NCBI GenBank assembly: GCA_029555885.1
Contig: JAKPQT010000629.1
Coordinates: forward strand, 1 to 23,341
DNA: 23,341 nt
Source of the DNA: Chloroflexota bacterium
Lineage (GTDB): Bacteria; Chloroflexota; Anaerolineae; CG2-30-64-16
Reading direction: 5' to 3'
This document shows, in pieces, positions 1 to 6,900 of the stretch. Positions within the stretch are counted from its first letter, which is position 1. Each line of letters begins with the position of its first letter. Under the pieces are notes generated by a model. That model did not search any database and was not told where the DNA came from. It was given only the letters and a program-made list of their open reading frames with translations. A program made the position numbers and the translations under genes.

Positions 1-2551
1 AGCGGACGTAGTTCGTCAGCACCAGATCGAGGAACTCCTCAGCATGCGGGCCGCTGGCCTCGAACACGCCCATGTGCGAAACGTCGAACAGCCCGGCGGC
101 CCGGCGCACCGCGTTGTGCTCGTCCAGCACGCCCGTGTACCACACGGGCATCTCCCAGCCGGCAAAGGGGACGATGTGACGGGTGTGCGCCCGATGCCAC
201 TCGTACAGCGGCGTACGCTTGAGCGCCGCGTCCTGCGGCTCCTGCCAGGCGAAGACCGGCAGGTCCGGTTTCTGCCGGAAGGCTGCGAGGCTCTGTTGAC
301 CGACGAAGTAGGGCTTGCGCAGCTCGAAGCGCAAAGGTCCGCTGTGCGGCAGGATTTCGCTCGCCAGCGGACGGTGTTGAGCGTAGTCGGCCAGGCCGGA
401 GGCGGCCCGCAAGGCAGCGAGTGCGGCCGGGCCGATCGGCAGGGCACCCGCAGCAGTCAGCCGTTCGCGCAGCGCAGCACTGTCGCCCCGGACTACGAGC
501 TCTGCATGGCCCGGTCCGAGCAGAAAGGCGGCGACTGCCGGCAGGTCTGCGGCTGCCGACGGCTCCTGCAACTCCGGCAGCGCACGCTGGATCACGGCCT
601 GGGACTCCGGTCCGTGCAGCGCCAGCGCGGTGAAGCGCGGTCCCTCCTCGTAGCGGAGGTCTTCCACGACCAGCGGCCCCTCGACCTTGGCGTAGAGGTC
701 GTCCGGGTCAAACAGGATGTAGCCATCGGCCAGGCCGCGCAGCCATGCCTTGACGCGCTCGTGGTTGTCCGGCTGGGTGCGCAGGATGAAGCGCTGGCGG
801 TCAAACTCATCCGCGGGCAGGCGCATGACGAAGATGTCGTCCATCACACGTCCATCAGGCTCGAGGATGAAGCCCGGCACGCACTGGCCCGGCGCCATGC
901 AGGGCACATCGCACGTCACGATCTGGTTCAGCCCCGCCTCGGCGCGTTCACCCGAGACGAGCAGCAGGCCGCAGGCCGAGATATCGAGCAGCGCGGCGCC
1001 AGAGCGTGCGGCAGTCAATTCAGCCTCCGGGATGGGCGCGCCTGCTGCCTCGCTCGTCACCAGGGGCGCCCTGGCCGGCGCTTCGATAGAGTAGTGCGGG
1101 TACTGTGTTCCGCGGTCCGCGGTCTCCGATGCGCCGCGCGCGGCCAGTGCCGCGACCTCCGCCTTGATCTCTTCGAACAGGTCGAGGTCGATCTTGCCGC
1201 GCGGCAGTTCACCCGACAGGCCCGTGTAGGAGAAGGGCCGGATGCCCGTCACCGTCTTGTGGATGAGGCGGGCGATCTCGTCCATGTCCTTCGGGCCGTA
1301 GCCGCGCTGCGTGAGCCAGGGCGTGCCGAGCCGGATGCCCATCGCCAGCGAGGTCTGTGTGTCGCCGGGGATGGTGTTTTTGTTGGCGACAATGCCGGCC
1401 ATGTCAAGGATGCGGGCGGCGGGCTCGCCGCGCAGGGGTGCGCCGGCTTTGCTCCTGACGCTGTTCAGGTCGAGCATGCAGAAGTGGGTATCGGTACCGC
1501 CATAGGCCAGCCTCAATCCGCGCCGCGTGAGTCCGTCGGCCAGCGCGGCTGCATTTTCCTTGATGCGCCACATCAGCCGCCGGTATGCGTCGCTCGCGGC
1601 AATCTTGAACGCCACGGCCATCGCCGCGAATTTCTGCGTATGCGGTCCGCCCTGCTCGCCGGGAAAGACCGCCATGTCGATGCGCTGGGCCAGGTCCTCA
1701 TCCGTGGTCATGATGATGGCCCCGCGCGGCCCCATGAGGGTCTTGTGCGTCGTGCAGGTGACCACATCGGCAATGCCCACGGGATTCGGATAGGCGCCCG
1801 CCGTCGCCATGCCTGCCGGATGGCTGATGTCGGCCAGGAGCGCCGCACCACATTCGTGCGCGATATCCGCAAAGAGCTGCCAGTCGGGCGCCCAGGTGTA
1901 GGAGGTAAAGCCGGCAATGATGAGCCGGGGCCGGTGCTTCCGCGCGAGGTCGCGTATCTCATCGTAGTCGAGCCGGCCCGTGGTCTTGCTGACGCCATAG
2001 CTGATCACCCGGAAGCGCTTGCCGGAGAAGTTGAACTCGCTGCCGTGGGTCAGATGGCCGCCCTGGTACAGGTCCATGCCCATCACAGTGTCGCCGGTCG
2101 CGCAGAAGGTATCGTAGACGGCAAGATTGGCGGCCGCGCCTGAGAGTGGCTGAACGTTGACATAAATCTGTCTATCATAGACGTGCTCATTAGCAAAGAT
2201 GACGGCGGCTCGGCGCTGGGCCAACGTCTCAATGAAGTGGACGTAATCAACTCCCTTGTAGAAGCGCCGGTCGGCGTACCGGCGGTAGTAGGCGAGTTGG
2301 TGCGGGTAGTCGAGCAGGCGTTCCTCGGCGTCGCGGGTCATCCGCAGGGGAGGGTAGCCCTCGGCATAGACGTTGTTGAAAGCGGAGCCCTGCGCCTGGC
2401 GCACCGCGCGCGGCGCCATGGACTCCGACGGTATCATGATCAGCTTGCGGGCCTGGCGCTCCTCCTCGAAGCCGATTATCGTGTCGATGTCCGGGTCGAC
2501 TGCACCGAGATCGACGCCCAGGTAGGTGTCCCAGTATTCATTCATGGACAT
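1..2551 (-). CDS. Fusion: serine hydroxymethyltransferase + GcvT-like module + GcvT (partial, runs off left edge)
   Basis: One uninterrupted frame of about 850 codons, checked codon by codon from residue 472 to the left edge. Residues 1 to about 466 are SHMT, the PLP enzyme converting serine and tetrahydrofolate to glycine and methylene-tetrahydrofolate: YAEGYP at 62-67, GGHLTHGS near 164-171, and TTHKTLMGPRG with the PLP lysine at K270 (E. coli K229). The offset comes from an N-terminal extension and an insertion after YAEGYP. Residues about 485-770 resemble a divergent aminomethyltransferase (ALLDIS near the start, GRVMDD in the middle, KPYFVGQQSL at the end). From about 777 a canonical GcvT N-terminus begins (LKRTPLYE, VPFAGWEMPV, LFDVSHMG) and is cut by the window. 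The ATG at 2551 follows AGGAGA by 6 nt; an ATG two codons in is an alternative. All modules act in one-carbon/glycine metabolism, so substrate channelling is plausible but inferred. Confidence 0.9.
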   Translation of the reverse strand, partial: MSMNEYWDTYLGVDLGAVDPDIDTIIGFEEERQARKLIMIPSESMAPRAVRQAQGSAFNNVYAEGYPPLRMTRDAEERLLDYPHQLAYYRRYADRRFYKGVDYVHFIETLAQRRAAVIFANEHVYDRQIYVNVQPLSGAAANLAVYDTFCATGDTVMGMDLYQGGHLTHGSEFNFSGKRFRVISYGVSKTTGRLDYDEIRDLARKHRPRLIIAGFTSYTWAPDWQLFADIAHECGAALLADISHPAGMATAGAYPNPVGIADVVTCTTHKTLMGPRGAIIMTTDEDLAQRIDMAVFPGEQGGPHTQKFAAMAVAFKIAASDAYRRLMWRIKENAAALADGLTRRGLRLAYGGTDTHFCMLDLNSVRSKAGAPLRGEPAARILDMAGIVANKNTIPGDTQTSLAMGIRLGTPWLTQRGYGPKDMDEIARLIHKTVTGIRPFSYTGLSGELPRGKIDLDLFEEIKAEVAALAARGASETADRGTQYPHYSIEAPARAPLVTSEAAGAPIPEAELTAARSGAALLDISACGLLLVSGERAEAGLNQIVTCDVPCMAPGQCVPGFILEPDGRVMDDIFVMRLPADEFDRQRFILRTQPDNHERVKAWLRGLADGYILFDPDDLYAKVEGPLVVEDLRYEEGPRFTALALHGPESQAVIQRALPELQEPSAAADLPAVAAFLLGPGHAELVVRGDSAALRERLTAAGALPIGPAALAALRAASGLADYAQHRPLASEILPHSGPLRFELRKPYFVGQQSLAAFRQKPDLPVFAWQEPQDAALKRTPLYEWHRAHTRHIVPFAGWEMPVWYTGVLDEHNAVRRAAGLFDVSHMGVFEASGPHAEEFLDLVLTNYVR

Positions 2552-2594
2552 GGGGTGTCTCCTGTATGGAGGTTTGACGAGGTGGTATTTTAGA

Positions 2595-2631
2595 ACAAAG
2601 GCCGAGTTTCTACCAGAAACCCGGCCTTTGT
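2595..2631 (-). terminator. Stem-loop terminator after the DUF7948-like gene
   Basis: Two 17-nt arms (2595-2611 and 2615-2631) flank a 3-nt loop. In minus-strand RNA every position pairs, with one G-U wobble. In plus-strand RNA the same position is an A-C mismatch, so the minus strand is favoured. A short weak U-rich stretch (UUCU) follows. It lies 64 bp past the stop of the upstream gene and 43 bp before the SHMT start, so it probably insulates the fusion gene. It could also act in that gene's leader. Confidence 0.7.
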
Positions 2632-2695
2632 GTGTTGTAACGCCGTGTCGTGCTAACGTCGCTGCAGCTTCAGGTAAATGCGCGTGAGGCTGGAG

Positions 2696-3493
2696 CTAGT
2701 CTTCAGATGCTGCGCTGCCGCCCACTACCACAGCATAGTTGAGGTAGGGGTCAATGATCAGGGGCTGCGAGTTGTCGTACTCACCCAATGCAAAGCTTAC
2801 CCGCCCATCCGGGCTCACCTGATACCTCGCGCTGACGGGCACTTTGCGTTGGCCGTATTCCTGCCATGCGATGGGTGCGCCGCTGACAAGATAGTGTCCA
2901 TCGCGCGGCAGCTTGATCCATAGCTCGCCGTTTGGCTGGGTCACCTCGACCTTCTCCGCGCCGGCATAGCGCCACTGGATGTTCGCCGGGTTTGCGCCCG
3001 CGGCGACGGTGAAAAGACCTTTCAGGCGGCCGGGCCGCCCCTCGTACATCAAATCGATGCCTGGGTATAGGCCCTGGTACACCAATCGGCCGTAAGTGGG
3101 CAGGTTGCGGCGCCATGCTGCCGGGCTCGTGCCGCGCAAGTCATTGACGACGCCGGTGAGTCGGTCTGCGACCAGCAGGGACTGGGCACGGCCCAACTCG
3201 AACTGCATCCTTACGGTCACGAAAGCGCCGCTGTCGGGGTCTGCGTTTGCGAAGGTATAACCGGTGTTATCGAAGGTGAAGCGACCCGCCGCGCCGAGCG
3301 CCTCGAATTGCGGTCCGGATGCGAAGATGGCAGGCATGGGCGTGAACCACATGGGCACGCTTGTCAAGGGCTCGTCAGTGGTAGGCGGCACTGTTTCCGC
3401 CTGAATTGCGCCAACAGGGCGCAGCACCAGGGCCAGGATGAGCCACGCGAGAGTGACAACGGGCAGTTTGCGCCGAAGGAATGATTCAAACAC
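2696..3493 (-). CDS. Secreted DUF7948-like N-terminal domain protein, probably truncated SBBP-repeat protein
   Basis: 265 residues. A basic start and a hydrophobic stretch at about 10-30 (VVTLAWLILALVLRPVGA) look like a signal peptide. The body (FEALGAAGRFTFDNTGYTFA, NLPTYGRLVYQGLYPGIDLMYEG, PLIIDPYLNYAVVVGGS) matches the beta-rich domain that normally precedes SBBP beta-propeller repeats in large surface proteins. In those proteins the IDP..L.Y...GGS segment leads into the first repeat; here a TAG comes five residues later, so no propeller is present. The start is GTG, 8 nt after AAAGGAG. Just past the stop, another frame encodes a tail-like peptide (see findings), suggesting a remnant of a larger gene. 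Function unknown; the family assignment is from memory of the motif. Confidence 0.6.
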   Translation of the reverse strand: MFESFLRRKLPVVTLAWLILALVLRPVGAIQAETVPPTTDEPLTSVPMWFTPMPAIFASGPQFEALGAAGRFTFDNTGYTFANADPDSGAFVTVRMQFELGRAQSLLVADRLTGVVNDLRGTSPAAWRRNLPTYGRLVYQGLYPGIDLMYEGRPGRLKGLFTVAAGANPANIQWRYAGAEKVEVTQPNGELWIKLPRDGHYLVSGAPIAWQEYGQRKVPVSARYQVSPDGRVSFALGEYDNSQPLIIDPYLNYAVVVGGSAASED

Positions 3494-3534
3494 GCCATCT
3501 GCTCCTTTCCGGTCTGACCTTCACTCGTTACAGG

Positions 3535-3563
3535 ATGATATGCTGCTTTCCCGGAGCGCGCAA
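3535..3563 (-). promoter_or_regulatory. Candidate promoter of the DUF7948-like gene
   Basis: On the minus strand a -35 TTGCGC (3558-3563) is 17 bp from a -10 TATCAT (3535-3540). The -10 matches consensus at 5 of 6 positions, the -35 at only 3 of 6. The implied leader is about 35 nt and ends at the AAAGGAG site. The rest of 3494-3732 holds no clear gene. Confidence 0.4.
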
Positions 3564-3732
3564 TTTGCACCAACAGTGTAGCTGGTCTTAGCAGGATCAT
3601 CAGACGGGGGCATTACAATGCTGCGTGGTCGCTGGGCGGAAGTTCCAACAGGCGCAGCCGCATCGCGTGGCATTGATCCTTGAGAACGAGAACTGCCCGG
3701 TGTTCGGGTAGCAGGAAGTGTCTGGCGCGCTC

Positions 3733-4578
3733 TCAGCGAAGGTCGAACAGACTGGGTTCGTCGGAGAGAGGCGGCGCGCTGGCGGGTTGGTCCTCAGCGG
3801 CTTCGGGGTCCAATAGCTGAAGGCGCATCTGCAAGGCACGGACCGATGCGGGCGAATGGCCCTGATAATGATTGTTGAAGTAGCCGTACACGGTCACGTT
3901 GTTGCGCAGGAAGTCGCTGACCAGCGCGGCCCAGCGGTCGAGCTGGATATCGCGGTTGATGCGGACTTTCGAGAAGTCGTCATCGGGGATGTCCTCGCGG
4001 CGACCGAGCCAGCGCACGTAGGTAAAGGGCGCGGTGAGATTCTCAAGGGCGGGCATCCACGCGTGCTGGACGAGACAGAGTGCAACGCCGTGCCGCTGCA
4101 GCAGGTCAAGGAGGCGGGGGAAGGTCTCGGTTGCCAGCCACGATTTGTGGCGCACTTCCAGCGCGAAACGCATCGCGCCGGTGGGCAGGTTGGCAAGGAA
4201 GGTGGTCAAGACGTCCAGGCCGCTCGATGTCCACGAAGGAGGCATCTGCAGCAGCAATGGGCCGAGTCTTTCGCCCAGCCCGGCCATCGCGTTGAGGAAT
4301 GCGGTCGTCTCCTCGCGTGCGTCTACAAGCAGCTTTTCGTGCGTGATAACCTTGGGAAACTTGGCGGCAAACTGGAAGCCTGCAGGCGTCTTCTCGCGCC
4401 AACCCTCGATTGTGCTCAGGCGGGGGATGGCGTAGAAGGTCGTGTCCAGCTCCACCGTGCGGAACTGCGTCGCGTAGTGAGGCAGATAGGCGGCGCTTTT
4501 GGTCCCGGGCGCGTAGAATGGACCTATCCACGAGGGATAGGTCCACCCCTGCGTGCCGAGGAAGAGCGATGCAGCCAC
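3733..4578 (-). CDS. DUF72 (YecE-like) family protein
   Basis: 281 residues, normal length for DUF72. Family landmarks are LGTQGWTYPSWIGPFY at 7-22, VELDTTFYAIP at 42-52, RFALEVRHKSWL at 137-148, and the C-terminal GYFNNHYQGHSP at 232-243. The fold is a TIM barrel; the biochemical role is not established. The GTG start overlaps the TAG stop of the DUF59/SufT gene by one base, so translation is probably coupled and the gene belongs to the suf operon. The last 25 residues are low complexity (AEDQPASAPP) and end in SLFDLR. No RBS of its own is evident. Confidence 0.9.
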   Translation of the reverse strand: MAASLFLGTQGWTYPSWIGPFYAPGTKSAAYLPHYATQFRTVELDTTFYAIPRLSTIEGWREKTPAGFQFAAKFPKVITHEKLLVDAREETTAFLNAMAGLGERLGPLLLQMPPSWTSSGLDVLTTFLANLPTGAMRFALEVRHKSWLATETFPRLLDLLQRHGVALCLVQHAWMPALENLTAPFTYVRWLGRREDIPDDDFSKVRINRDIQLDRWAALVSDFLRNNVTVYGYFNNHYQGHSPASVRALQMRLQLLDPEAAEDQPASAPPLSDEPSLFDLR

Positions 4579-4892
4579 TAGAAGAACCCTAACTGGTCTT
4601 TGGCTTCCTGCGTCATCATGTCCGGATTCCAGAGCGGACTCCAGACGACATGGACATTGATGGCTTCCAGGTCCGGATACTTCTGGTGGATGTAGGTCTG
4701 CACGCCCGCGATAATCTGCGGGCCCACCGGACAGCCCGGGCTGGTGAGCGTCATCTTAACATCCACGCTCTTGCCTTCCGGCACCTTCACATCGTAGACC
4801 AGGCCCAGGTCGACGATGTTGATACCGATCTCCGGGTCAAAGACGTTCTGCCGGATTACTTCCTTGACGTCATCTTCGGTAGGTGTTGCCAT
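4578..4892 (-). CDS. sufT: MIP18/DUF59 family Fe-S assembly protein (SufT-like)
   Basis: 104 residues, a stand-alone DUF59 domain. DPEIGINIVDLGLVYDV at 19-35 and TLTSPGCPVGP at 48-58 are the family signature, with C54 the conserved cysteine. Members help maturation of Fe-S proteins and often sit in suf operons. The ATG at 4892 lies just after the Rieske stop (TGA at 4905-4907), with GAGAGG as a likely RBS. It is followed by the DUF72 gene with a one-base overlap. The same domain occurs in PaaD of phenylacetate degradation, but the suf context makes SufT far more likely. Confidence 0.93.
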   Translation of the reverse strand: MATPTEDDVKEVIRQNVFDPEIGINIVDLGLVYDVKVPEGKSVDVKMTLTSPGCPVGPQIIAGVQTYIHQKYPDLEAINVHVVWSPLWNPDMMTQEAKDQLGFF

Positions 4893-4904
4893 GACTCTTT
4901 CCTC

Positions 4905-5216
4905 TCAATACGACTCGACGTAGATATCGCCGTCTTGTATGCGGACTGCGTAGGTGGGCGTCGGGTCCACGGCGGGCAGCGAAAGGGCTGCGCCCGTGCG
5001 GATGTCGAAGCGCGCGCCGTGTCGCGGGCAGATAAGGTGCCCGTTCTGCATCTCGCCCTCGCCCAACGGTCCACCGTCGTGCGTGCAGGTGTCTTCGACG
5101 GCGTAAAACTCGCCGTCCAGGTTGACCAGCACGACCAGTATACCGTCGACCTCGTAGATTCTCTTCTCGCCCGGATGAATGTCCTCGACGCGGGCAACCT
5201 TTACGAAATTCGCCAC
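4905..5216 (-). CDS. Rieske-type [2Fe-2S] ferredoxin
   Basis: 103 residues, a single soluble Rieske domain. Cluster ligands are C44-x-H46 (CTHDGG) and C63-x2-H66 (CPRHG), with 16 residues between the pairs, as in NirD/BphF-like ferredoxins. No signal peptide, so cytoplasmic electron transfer is expected. The start is GTG; GAGGAG at the very end of the preceding scaffold gene is its RBS, overlapping the upstream stop region. The place between two Fe-S assembly genes suggests it is co-made as a client or as an electron donor for cluster assembly; which is not visible here. Confidence 0.93.
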   Translation of the reverse strand: MANFVKVARVEDIHPGEKRIYEVDGILVVLVNLDGEFYAVEDTCTHDGGPLGEGEMQNGHLICPRHGARFDIRTGAALSLPAVDPTPTYAVRIQDGDIYVESY

Positions 5217-5218
5217 GG

Positions 5219-5599
5219 TTACTCCTCAACCTCGTCTGCGAGGCCCCAGACCGCAGCCTTCATGGCCTTGAGCGGAAGAAGTGCGCACTTCATACGTACG
5301 GGGCCGACCTCGATGCCGAGCAAGTCGAGAACTTCGTCCTTCGACCACTCCTTAAGCTCAGCCAGCGGCTTGCCGATGATCTCCTCAGTCATCATCGAGG
5401 CAGCCGCCCGGCTGATGGCACAGCCATGACCGGAGAAGGCCACATCCACGACCTTGTCATTCTCGATCTTGAGCTCCAGCGTAATCTCGTCGCCGCAGAA
5501 CGGATTGCTGTCGTGGTACGTCAGCGTCGGGTCGTCCAGATGACCGAAGTGCCGCGGGTGCTTATAATGATCGAGGATCTCCTCTGCGTACAGGTCCAT
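5219..5599 (-). CDS. sufU: SufU-like Fe-S scaffold / sulfur acceptor (paralogue next to SufS and Rieske)
   Basis: 126 residues. Conserved ligand sites are C35 (NPFCGD, with D37), C60 (GHGCAIS) and C105 (RMKCALL). Lys before the third Cys is SufU-like; IscU has His there. The C60-C105 distance is 45, close to IscU and shorter than in B. subtilis SufU, so the SufU-specific insertion appears absent. The ATG at 5599 follows AGAGGAAG. The frame stays open far upstream into sufS, but that extension has no homology-like content. SufU accepts persulfide sulfur from SufS. A second paralogue lies on the other side of sufS. Confidence 0.92.
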   Translation of the reverse strand: MDLYAEEILDHYKHPRHFGHLDDPTLTYHDSNPFCGDEITLELKIENDKVVDVAFSGHGCAISRAAASMMTEEIIGKPLAELKEWSKDEVLDLLGIEVGPVRMKCALLPLKAMKAAVWGLADEVEE

Positions 5600-5615
5600 G
5601 ATTCTTCCTCTTGAT

Positions 5616-5636
5616 GGGGTCTGCCTGTCAGACCCC
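5616..5636 (-). other. Short GC-rich hairpin overlapping the sufS stop codon
   Basis: Eight-base arms (5616-5623 and 5629-5636, GGGGTCTG and CAGACCCC) flank a 5-nt loop. The sufS stop TGA (5628-5630) lies in the structure. No T-run follows, so an intrinsic terminator is unlikely; a processing or stability element between sufS and the downstream scaffold gene is possible. Confidence 0.5.
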
Positions 5637-6899
5637 GAAATATTCCGCAACTTGCTGCAAGCCGTCCACCAGTGCGTCCACCTCAGCCTTTGTGTTGTAC
5701 AGGTAGAAACTTGCGCGTGCGCTTGCCGGGATGCCGTAGCGTTCGTGCAGCGGTTGTGCGCAGTGATGGCCCGCGCGAATTGCAATTCCCATGCTATCCA
5801 GCGCGGCTGCAATGTCGTGCGGGTGTGCGCTGCCGAGGATGAAGCTGACCAGCCCGCCGCGCTCATCGGGTCCTGGCCCCAGAATCTTGAGGCCCTCGAT
5901 CGCGGACATCCGCTCATACGCATAGCGGGTTAGCTCGCGTTCCATCGCCTGCACCGCATCCATGCCGATTTCCTTCAGGTAGTCCACGGCGGCACCCAGG
6001 CCGATTACCTCGGCAATTGCCGGCGTGCCGGCCTCGAACTTCCACGGGATCTCGTTCCAGCGCGACTCGCGGAGATGGACCTCGCGAATCATGTCGCCCC
6101 CGCCCATGAACGGCGGCATGGCGTTGAGCAGCTCGCGGCGGCCCCACAGCGCGCCGATGCTGGTCGGCCCCAGCATCTTATGGCCCGAAAAGGCCATGAA
6201 GTCGATGTCCAGGTCCTGCACATTGACGGGCATATGCGGCACAGCCTGACATGCATCCACGAGAACCAGTGCGCCGACTTTGTGGGCCGCCGCCGTCATC
6301 TCCTTGACCGGATTGATCGTGCCGAGCACGTTGGATGCAGCCGTGAACGCAAATAGCTTCGTACGGGGCCTGAGCAGCTTGTTGAGCAGCTCCAGCCGCA
6401 GGAGTCCGGTGTCGGTCACCGGCACGAAATCGAGCTCCGCGCCGCGCTCCGCCGCGAGAATCTGCCAGGGCACCAGGTTGGAGTGGTGTTCCATCTCGGT
6501 CAGGAGAATGCGATCCCCGCGCTTGATGTTGGCCCGACCCCAGGAGTAGGCCACCAAGTTGAGGGCTTCCGTCGCGTTGCGCGTCCAGACGACTTCTTTC
6601 GGACAACAGGAGCCGATGAACGCGGTGAGCTTGCCGCGCGCGGCTTCATACTGGGCGGTCGCTTCCTCGCTCAGCGTATGCACTCCGCGGTGGACATTGG
6701 CGTTGGTCTCGCGGTAGTAGCGATCCATGGCATCCAGCACGGCGAGCGGCTTTTGCGAGCTGGCGGCGTTGTCCAGGTAGACGAGCGGCTTCCCTCGGAT
6801 CTGTCGCTGCAGAATCGGGAAGTCCGCGCGGATATGCTCGACGTCGAGTCCGCGGCCGTTCTGGCGCATGGCTGGCAGCGTCGCTTCAGTTTGAATCAT
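5628..6899 (-). CDS. sufS: Cysteine desulfurase SufS
   Basis: 423 residues, slightly longer than typical SufS (about 405) because of a short N-terminal tail before LDVEHIRADFPIL. It is a class V PLP enzyme that takes sulfur from cysteine as a persulfide. Seen: YLDNAASSQKP at 41-51, TEMEHHSN at 134-141, the PLP lysine K241 in SGHKMLGP, and the persulfide-forming C380 in RAGHHCAQP. The short loop around the catalytic Cys is as in group II desulfurases. ATG at 6899 follows GGAGGGA, which overlaps the end of the upstream scaffold gene (TAG at 6901-6903). It is flanked on both sides by SufU-like genes. Confidence 0.97.
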   Translation of the reverse strand: MIQTEATLPAMRQNGRGLDVEHIRADFPILQRQIRGKPLVYLDNAASSQKPLAVLDAMDRYYRETNANVHRGVHTLSEEATAQYEAARGKLTAFIGSCCPKEVVWTRNATEALNLVAYSWGRANIKRGDRILLTEMEHHSNLVPWQILAAERGAELDFVPVTDTGLLRLELLNKLLRPRTKLFAFTAASNVLGTINPVKEMTAAAHKVGALVLVDACQAVPHMPVNVQDLDIDFMAFSGHKMLGPTSIGALWGRRELLNAMPPFMGGGDMIREVHLRESRWNEIPWKFEAGTPAIAEVIGLGAAVDYLKEIGMDAVQAMERELTRYAYERMSAIEGLKILGPGPDERGGLVSFILGSAHPHDIAAALDSMGIAIRAGHHCAQPLHERYGIPASARASFYLYNTKAEVDALVDGLQQVAEYFGV

Positions 6900-6900
6900 G

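Noticed and set aside
44..2143. A 699-codon plus-strand open frame
   Set aside because: It is antisense to the SHMT/GcvT fusion, whose motifs are unmistakable; the protein is Arg/Gly/Ala-rich with no motif. GC-rich genes often leave long open antisense frames.
5600..5923. N-terminal extension of the second SufU-like gene to 5923
   Set aside because: It overlaps sufS in another frame and has no scaffold-like content; the ATG at 5599 has a good RBS and fits family length.
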